64,000 nucleotides of DNA, taken from positions 1,052,003 to 1,116,002 of the forward strand of contig NZ_JAPFBJ010000002.1 in assembly GCF_030867385.1 (NCBI RefSeq), read 5' to 3'. The stretch comes from Sphingobium sp. DEHP117 (GTDB lineage: Bacteria > Pseudomonadota > Alphaproteobacteria > Sphingomonadales > Sphingomonadaceae). Both the position numbers and the translations under genes were made by a program. The notes beneath the pieces are model-generated. The model saw nothing but the letters and a program-made list of their open reading frames with translations. It did not search any database and was not told where the DNA came from. How positions within the stretch are numbered: the stretch's first letter is position 1; each line of letters starts with the position of its first letter. Of the stretch, positions 57,163 through 64,000 are shown one piece after another.

Positions 57163-57579
57163 ATGGCCGCAACCGCCGCGATCCAGATCGGCGAACTCTC
57201 GCGCCGTACCAGCTGCAACATCGAGACGATCCGCTATTACGAGCGGATCGGGCTGCTGCCCGTTCCGCCGCGGCGGGGCCGTTACCGCAGCTACGGTCGG
57301 GAGGACGTGGCTCGCCTGGGCTTCGTGCGCCGTGCGAGGGAGCTGGGCTTCACCCTTGACGAGGTGCGCGCCTTGCTCGGACTCGCGGCCGGCGGCCAGG
57401 CCTCCTGCACCGAAGTCCGCGAGCTCGCGGCGTCGCATCTGCAGGATGTGCGCGCGCGGATCGCGGACCTCAGGCGGATGGAACGGGTTCTGGCAGACTC
57501 GGTGCGAGCCTGCGATGCCGGTCAGGATCCGGGCTGTCCGCTGCTTGATGCGCTCGGCGCCGAGGTGCGGGCCGCGTGA
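57163..57579 (+). CDS. merR: MerR-family mercury-responsive regulator
   Basis: 138 residues. The winged helix-turn-helix begins IQIGELSRRTSCNIETIRYY. The dimerisation helix follows, and the metal-binding cysteines are in GGQASCTEVREL and VRACDAGQDPGCPL, the same three-Cys arrangement as Tn501 MerR. It represses and, with Hg(II), activates the divergent merT operon through the 19-base-spaced promoter. ATG 57163 is chosen because homology starts there. The stop lies only three bases from the end of the ardC-2 remnant. Confidence 0.92.
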   Translation: MAATAAIQIGELSRRTSCNIETIRYYERIGLLPVPPRRGRYRSYGREDVARLGFVRRARELGFTLDEVRALLGLAAGGQASCTEVRELAASHLQDVRARIADLRRMERVLADSVRACDAGQDPGCPLLDALGAEVRAA

Positions 57580-57582
57580 GCG

Positions 57583-57675
57583 TCACGGCTGCTGGGCGTG
57601 CATCCAATCGGCCGCCGCCTGCGCCTTGCTGGCCGCAGTGAAGATCGCGCGGCTGTCGTTCTTCAGCACCTGAAG
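57583..57675 (-). pseudogene. 3' end of ardC-2, cut off by RIT copy 2
   Basis: The minus strand reads LQVLKNDSRAIFTAASKAQA and AADWMHAQQP before a stop: the C-terminus of an ArdC protein, different in sequence from the ardC-1 end at 49952. The rest of the gene is at 61531-62330 beyond RIT copy 2. Confidence 0.8.
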
Positions 57676-57816
57676 TAATCGCGAGGTGTCGATAATGTGA
57701 AGGAACGCAGTTTCAGTGTCTGAAATGCGCAGAATTGCGACGTTATCTGACGGGCTTTGCTCCGCATTATTTCTCGACGAACCTCTGCGGTCGTTTGACC
57801 AGCAGAGGAGCCGTCA

Positions 57817-59052
57817 ATGCCGAATACCGATTGCGAACTGATCTCCGAACTCAGATCCGTACTGACCAGCCAACGATACAGCCCGGTGGTGGCCGGGAAC
57901 TACTGCGCCTATGCGCGCGGGTTCCTCGACTATCTTGCCCGGCGCAGCATCCCGATCGCGGAGGTGACCGAGGCGCAGGTGGGGTACTATTTGCACCATG
58001 CGATCACGATGTTCCGCAAACGTCATGGCCGACCACCAGGGCCGTGTTGGCACTCCATTCCGCGTTCTGGAATCCACGCCCTACTGCGGCTTGCACAGGG
58101 CCGTTGGCCACCCGCGCCCAAAGCGACATGTGCTGCTGACACGCTGCGCTTTACGATTTGCGACGAATACGAGATCTGGCTGCGCGAGGAGCGGGGCCTT
58201 GCGGAGCGCAGCATCTACGCATTGATGTGGGAAGGTCGGAACTTCCTGACCTGGCAGCTTGATCGATGCGGCGTCGACAGCCTGGTGGAAATGAGCGTCG
58301 GCGACATCGACCGTTACATGGATATGCGCAGCCCGCACCAAACGCGCAAATCGGTGAAGGACGTGGCGGAGCGTCTTCGCTCGCTGTTGCGTTATCTGCA
58401 CCGTACGCGCCGCACCGCAATCGACTTGTCGCCGCACGTCATCGCCCCCGCTATTGTATGCCTATGAAGGGGTGCCCTCGATCCTGGAGCGCGATCAGAT
58501 CGCCGCCGTTCTGGAAACCGCGAGCAAAGACACAACGCCTATCGGGCTCAGAGATCAGGCGATCCTGCAACTGCTGGCGACTTATGGTCTGAGGTCCGGC
58601 GAAATCCGCAATCTGAAGATCGAGGATATTGACTGGCGGACGGAATCGATCCGCATCCTCCACACCAAGACCCGTGCCTGTTCCTATCTGCCGTTGATGG
58701 CTCCGGTGGGCGAAGCCATCCTCAGCTATCTGCGCTCGGGACGACCGCAGACCGACGCCCGCGAAGTGTTCGTGCGGACCCGTGCACCCTATGGAAGGCT
58801 CCGGGTGCTGCATAGTGCCGTCTTCCGGCGAATCCGGGATGCCGGGGTCAAGCCACCGGGGAAGTGTGGGCCACACATCTTCAGACATGCCCGCGCGGTC
58901 GAGATGCTGCGCGCCTCGGTCCCGCAAAAGGTGATCGGCGATATGCTGGGGTCATCGTTCGACGGAATCTACCGCTCCGTATCTCAAGCTGGCAACCGAA
59001 GACCTGCGGGCCATCGCGCTCGACGTTTCCGGGATCGGAGGTGCTGTCATGA
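57817..59052 (+). pseudogene. RIT recombinase A, copy 2, frameshifted
   Basis: Same as the copy at 50207-51439 except for three extra bases: a C near 58447, a G near 58946 and a T near 59027. The first shift ends the frame after 216 residues. The remaining sequence, including the catalytic Arg and H-x-x-R regions, is intact in the other frame. It could be a sequencing artefact rather than a dead gene. Confidence 0.85.
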
Positions 59053-60411
59053 CGCCATGGCCCGATCCCGAACGACTGTTGATCGCGCGCTATCTCGCGG
59101 ACCTTGGCCTGCGCAGCAAGAACAGCCGCACCTATTACAAACAGGTGCTCTACAGCTTCCAGGACGTCGCCGCGCGCCACACCGAACTCGGCCAAGATGT
59201 GCTGGTAGCCTGGTTGCGGGCGTGGTCCGACCGTTGGACAGCGACGACGCTGCTCCACCGCACCCGCATTATCGACCGGTTCCTCGATCACCTTGTGCAA
59301 ACCGGGGCGATCCACCGCAATCCCGTCGTCGTCCTGCGCAAGGAGTGCAACGTCAAGCAGTGCATGCCGGTCTGGCGCGCTCTGGCTTCACGCGATCCAG
59401 AACAAGCCCTTGCCGAACTGCATCAGCCCAAACCGTTCGGCAGCGTGCTGGGCGCGATCATGGCCGAGCACGTTACGCTGATGCGCAACAGGGGGTACAA
59501 ATATACCACGCAGCCTGTGTGGCTTTTGCGGTTCGACCGGTTCCTACAGCTGAACCCGGCGCTGCAGGATGAACCGATCGGGGTGATGCTCGAACACTGG
59601 GCGGCGGCGAAGGCCACGCGCAATCATCCTGCCGAATGCGAAAAGCTGAAGCGCGTCCTTGCGAAGATACTCCGCCACCGGGATCCGTCGATCCCACCGC
59701 GCCGACCGGACCCACGTCCGGGGAAGGAAGTGGCAAACAATGGCGCAAACCTCATATCTATACGCCCGCCGACGTGCAGCATATGCTCGACATTGCTCGC
59801 TCTTACCCCTCTCCGCGAGCGTCGCTTCGCCCGTTGAGTGTCTACACGATGCTTCTGCTCGCCTATTGCGCGGGCCTGCGGCGCAGCGAGGTTGCCCGCC
59901 TTGATCTGGGGGATGTTGATCTTCAGGGCGGCACGATCACTATACGGCAGACCAAGTTCTACAAGACAAGGATACTGCCGCTGCCCGACACTGTGATGGC
60001 CGAACTTCGGGCGTACATCGATGTGCGGCGTCGCGCGGGTGCCCCGCAGGATCCGAGGTCAGGTCTGTTCTGGCACGAGCAGCGGAGCGGCCGCTATACG
60101 AAGCAAGCCGTCGCCTGGCTGCTCGTTGACGTCATACGCCGTGCCGGCTGAAGCCACCGCAGGGGCGAACGGGACCGCGTTTGCACGACCTGCGCCACTC
60201 GATGGTCGTGAACCGGATCCTCGAATGGTACAGGACGGGCATCAACCCGCAGGACCGTCTGCCATTCCTCGCGACCTACCTCGGCCACCGGGATATCAAC
60301 TCTACGCTGGTCTACATCACGGTCACCCAGGATCTGCTGCATTACGCAAACGAGCGGTTCCGCATGGTGGGCGCACCTTGCCTCAGCATGGAGCGGGAGG
60401 TGCAGACATGA
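59049..60411 (+). pseudogene. RIT recombinase B, copy 2, frameshifted
   Basis: Same as 51436-52800 except for two lost bases: a C near 59733 (GGCCAAAC became GGCAAAC) and a G near 60146 (CCGGGCTG became CCGGCTG). The first ends the frame at about 262 residues. The catalytic C-terminal part is present downstream in shifted frames. Confidence 0.85.
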
Positions 60412-61415
60412 GCAAGGCCAACCCGTTCCCGGTACTGATGCGCGCGTTCTTCTACGAATGGCTGGTCGAGCCAGCGCAACGAATCCATCCATACAGTCCG
60501 ATCATACCGCGATACCTGGCGGCTGTTCTTGCGGTTCGTCGCACAGCGGGCTGGAAGGAAGGTGGCTATGATTACGATGACTGATCTGGCCGCAAGCGAG
60601 GTCTCCGCGTTCCTCAGTTACGCTGAACATGAGCGCGGCGGCACGATCGGCACGCGCAACTGCAGGCTTTGCCGCAATCCGCAGCTTCTTCCACTTCGTG
60701 GCGACCAGGGATCCTGCATCGATCGCGCAATGCGTCGAAATCCTCAACATACCCGTCAAGCGCACGCCGGTTATCGGAGCCCTGCTATCTGGATCCGGCG
60801 GAAGTGACGGCAATTCTTGCCCAGCCTGACCGTTCGACGCTCGAAGGCATGCGCGATCATGTGCTGCTCTCGTTCCTCTACAACAGCGGCGCACGAATAC
60901 AGGAAGCGCTCGACTTGTGCCCCGAAGCAATCCGGTTCGAAAGTCCGAGCTGCGTGCGCTTGACCGGCAAGGGACGGAAGGAACGCATCTGCCCGCTCTG
61001 GCCTGAAACAGCCTTGCTGCTGAAGAAGCTGCTCGAACGGCAACCACGGGCGCCTGACCAACGGCTGTTCGTTAACCGCTATGGCGAACCGCTCAGCGCG
61101 TCGGGCGTCCGATTCAAGCTTGCCGCCTACGTAAAGGCGGCGACCGAAGCCACACCAACGCTGCGTACCAAGCACGTGACGCCGCACGCCTTCCGGCACG
61201 CCACCGCCGTGCACCTCATATCTGCGGGCGTCGATGTTACAGTCATCCGCAGTTGGCTCGGCCACGTGAGCCTCGACACGACAACCACTATGCCAGGGCA
61301 ATCTTGAAACGAAGCGAAGGGCCCCTGGAACAGGTCGCCGTTCCGACAACACCCGGCGGTCAGCCTTCGTGGAAGCGCGATACAAGCTGTGCTCGCCTGG
61401 CTCGACACGCTTTGA
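60408..61415 (+). pseudogene. RIT recombinase C, copy 2, frameshifted
   Basis: Same as 52797-53801 but with at least seven indels: extra bases near 60470, 60668 and 60772, losses near 61281 and 61298, and extras near 61322 and 61389. The readable pieces cover the whole protein, including VTPHAFRHATAVHLI, in changing frames. Confidence 0.83.
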
Positions 61416-61530
61416 AATAATGTGAAGGAACGTTTGCAGGAAACCCCAAGAACTCGGCCAATCTGGCCGCGTTCCTTCACATTATCGACACCTCGCGATT
61501 AGCCAGGTTATGGCGAGTGAGCATAACGCC

Positions 61531-62330
61531 AGCCAGGAGGCGATATAGTCGGCATGATCGGGACGCGGAATCGTGCGCGATGCCGAGGTCGGCAAGCAGG
61601 AACGAGGCGGTCAGCTCGCGGTCGCTTCCTCCATCGCGAGCGCGTCCTTGGTCCACCTGGCGCTGAAATCCCGGTCGAGCCGATGCGGCCCGCGCCGCTG
61701 GCATGGGCACACTCGTGGATATGGGTGCCGTAGAATCCATGCGCGCTAAGGAAGGTTGCGAATTGCGCATGTAGATTGCGGTCTTCGCCGAGATGGTAAT
61801 AGGCGCTGCTCGACCCGTAGGACCGTGTCGATTACCGAGCGCGGCGATGAAGGCCTCGGCGGCCGCAAGGCGCTCGCTCTCGGTGCAGGACCGGCCCGGG
61901 CTCGGGCGCGTAGCCGTCGACCTGATCGGCGTTGAAACAGGCTGAACGCCCGGGCGAAGAGCCGCCGTCCCTTGCCGCCATCTTCGTCAATCCTGCCTCG
62001 TCGTCCGCGCCGGCTGATCTCCTTTCCCCCAGGGGAGGACGCTCGAGGCTGGCATGCTCGCCCCTTGCGGACCTGGGGCGCCGCGGTCCTGCCACTGACC
62101 GATAAGTGCCCAGACCCGCTCGCATAGCCGCCGCCATAGGCCGCCGCCCAGAGCGACACCGTGTTGATTGCCTGCGATAGGGCTTGCCGCTGGCGATGTT
62201 GGTCGGCCGGGTGACATCGGCGCCGCTGTGATGCCATGGCATGCGCCCAGTTCGCCCGTACCGGCTTCGATCGCTGCAAGATCGCCTCGGTGACCCGAGT
62301 ATAGACGTCGGCTCGTACCTGAGTTGGCAT
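61531..62330 (-). pseudogene. 5' part of ardC-2 antirestriction gene, frameshifted and interrupted
   Basis: From ATG 62330 the minus strand reads MPTQVRADVYTRVTEAIL, then in shifting frames RMPWHHSGADVTRPTNIASG-like pieces (MPWHHSGADVTRPTNIASGK), INTVSLWAAAYGGGYASG, HIHECAHASGAGHRLDRDF (zinc-metallopeptidase-like HExxH region, here altered) and ELTASFLLADLGIAH. This is the ArdC layout: an ssDNA-binding N-domain and a zincin C-domain. At least six frame changes are needed. The 3' end is at 57583-57675. Confidence 0.78.
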
Positions 62331-62486
62331 GATCTGAACTCCGCTTGCCCGTCGGGGGCCATCCCCGGCGGCGGAGCTCGACTAGCGCCGGGCACAAGCG
62401 CGGTTGCGCACCCGTAGGGCCGCAGCGAAGCGGAGGACGGCAACGCCGTTGCGCCAGCGCGCCGACCGGCGCAGAAGCTTCCGCCG
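62331..62486. other. Gap between ardC-2 and the integrase
   Basis: A GC-rich, non-coding stretch with short hairpins (GGCAACGCCGTTGCGCC, GCGCGCCGACCGGCGC). It resembles in character the gap ahead of ardC-1 at 54057-54391. No promoter could be identified with confidence. Confidence 0.4.
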
Positions 62487-64000
62487 TCAGCCGGGGTTGG
62501 CCTCCGGCGGCGCGGGGCCGATGGCGTCGATCACGGTAGTGAGCCGGTTGATCTCGGTGGCGAGTGCATGGCGTTGAAGATCCGACAGACGTCGTTCGCG
62601 CAGCAATGCCCTGGCATCATCGGCCGCGCGTTCCCAAGCTGGCCTGTGACGGGCGGTGATGCAGGCGTTGGGACAGCGGGTCGGCTCGCACAGCGCCGTG
62701 AGCGGCTGCTTGGGATCGGGGTGGTCACGCGCTTGAGGCAGAGCGCGGTGGCGGGATCGAAGAAGCAATTCCGCGAGGAGGCCGACATGGAGGGTTCGGC
62801 GCGACGCTGGCGAGCATGACACGTAGCCGGGAGCGGTCGGCGATCATGGCGGGCAAGGGCCCGAGCTGCACGGCCGCATCGTCGAGCGTCCGCGCGATGC
62901 GTGGTCCCGCCGGCCCCGCGAGTGAGGCACCGCCCTGCCGCCGGTCGAAATAGTCCAGCAGGTCGCCCTGCTGACCGAGCCGGCGCTGCGCCTCGACTCG
63001 GCGCGAAACCCGATGCGCTGGTTCCGGCATAGCCCTCGAAAGCGGCGACCGAGGCGTGCTTATACTGGATCATGCCGGCGATGGTGCCGAACGGACGGTT
63101 GGCGATGTGCCATGCGATGGTGCGGCGGAAACTGCCGCGTCGTTATGCGCCACGGCTTGCCACCGGGTCCGGACGGGATGACCGGACACATCAGGGCTGC
63201 CGAAGGGCAGCGGTGAGGTGGTCGCGGAAGGACGTGAGTTGGCGGACCACCTCGCTCGACAGATGCGTCTGGTGGCGGCGCCGGGGCGTAGCACCGGCCA
63301 GAGGCGTATCGCTGCCGCTGGCGCGCGTCGGTCTTGCCGACAGGCGTTTCAAGCACCGCTATCGCGTCTGCGACCGGCTCGATCGTCACCCAGCTCGCCG
63401 CCTCGCCCATGGTCGACCGACGCTTGTAGATGGTCGATCGAATGCGATGCCGCTCGACCAGGCCATCCTCGCTGCGCGCGATCGAGAGGCACCCCCGCCG
63501 CATCGCCTGCACCTCGCAGTCGCGCATGCCGGTGAGGTAAGCGCACACTATAGGCGGCCGCCTGAAGCATCCGTTCCTCTTGTGCGAGCGTCTTCGCATC
63601 GAAGCGTGCGCGCCATGGCCGACCGCTATCGGGATCAATCGAGATCGGCGTGTCCATGCCGCCCACTTCGACGCCCAGGTCGGCGGCAGCGGCTTCGATC
63701 AGGGCGGAGACGCCCTTGGCGAGTCCGAAATGCATGGCCGGTTCCGCCTCAGCATCGACACCGGCATGAAGATGGAGAAGATGGACGTTGATCGGCGGCG
63801 TCGCTTCTCCGGTGCGGGGATCGGTGCGCGTGACGCCGTTATGCGCGGTCGTCCAGATCGGCACGCCGCGGCCTTGCCGGGCTCGACGCGCGATATGGCG
63901 CTCGAGGCCGCGCGCTGCCGCAGGCGGCGCCTGCGCCAGGCAGTCCGCGCTCGGGCAAGCAGCCGGGCGCGGCGCGCCTCGAGCCGATCCAGCGCGGCCC
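62487..64000 (-). pseudogene. Large site-specific integrase, frameshifted, incomplete at the right edge
   Basis: Pieces in several minus-strand frames line up into one protein: PIWTTAHNGVTRTDPRTGE with TPPINVHLLHLHAG, YLTGMRDCEVQAMRRGCLSI (catalytic Arg region), MIQYKHASVAAFEGYAGT (likely catalytic Tyr region), and a Cys-rich C-terminus ALCEPTRCPNACITARH ending DAIGPAPPEANPG. This resembles the long tyrosine integrases of alphaproteobacterial islands. At least five frame changes are needed in 1.5 kb. The start is beyond the window. It may be the island integrase or another insertion. Confidence 0.65.

Larger units (their letters stand above)
57676..61530 (+). mobile_element. RIT element copy 2, inserted in ardC-2
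   Basis: Nearly identical to copy 1 over its whole length, in the same orientation, with the same 33-bp inverted repeats (57676-57708 and 61469-61501) and the same right extension. It differs by roughly a dozen single-base insertions or deletions, mostly at short homopolymers, and very few substitutions. These break all three reading frames. Confidence 0.9.

Noticed and set aside
57817..61415. Programmed frameshifting in RIT copy 2
   Set aside because: Indels are scattered, differ in sign, and are absent from copy 1, which encodes intact proteins. Sequence error or decay explains them better.

Overview
The window looks like chromosome of a GC-rich alphaproteobacterium of the order Sphingomonadales (Sphingomonas/Sphingobium/Novosphingobium type), with a mobile island in the right quarter. 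The assignment rests on protein flavour (gyrB, split metH, Atm1-type exporter, EmrAB), gene order (rpmH-rnpA-yidD-yidC-engB) and the GC-rich REP-like intergenic repeats. No database search was possible.

Left part, 1-10.1 kb: a complete chemotaxis operon on the minus strand, read from right to left. It runs two chemoreceptors, a STAS protein, cheA, cheR, cheB, cheD, cheY, cheW, and then a second cheB-like gene cut by the window edge. Several junctions overlap by 4-11 bases. At 10.2-11.7 kb nested palindromic repeats and an IS110-family element separate this operon from an emrAB-type drug efflux operon headed by its marR regulator.

Middle part, 14.9-46.6 kb: core genes. These are lgt-midA-pgeF, a secreted Cache protein, a HAD-IB phosphatase, an Mla-type lipid transport operon (permease with STAS domain, ATPase, MCE protein, lipoprotein) and gyrB. 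A GST gene follows, then the rpmH-rnpA-yidD-yidC-engB cluster and terC. The methionine operon comes next: an ArsR/methyltransferase regulator, metF, and a methionine synthase split into two polypeptides. The folate/B12 half of that synthase carries an in-frame palindromic repeat. Then come two small Asn/Ala-rich lipoproteins, a sigma-54-driven glnK-amtB pair, an Atm1-type ABC exporter, dapD, mtgA and an adenosine-kinase-like gene.

Right part, 46.6-64 kb: a mobilisable island. It begins with mobC and a relaxase, followed by small accessory genes and a DNA adenine methylase. Two almost identical RIT elements (three overlapping tyrosine recombinases each) follow, each inserted at the same codon of a different ardC antirestriction gene. 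Between them lies a compact organomercury/mercury cassette: merR, divergent from merT, a GDCCVxC protein, merB and a merA-like flavoprotein. The MerA-like protein lacks the C-terminal cysteine pair of true MerA. The second RIT copy, the second ardC and a large integrase at the right edge carry many single-base indels but few substitutions. That pattern suggests local sequence error as much as decay.
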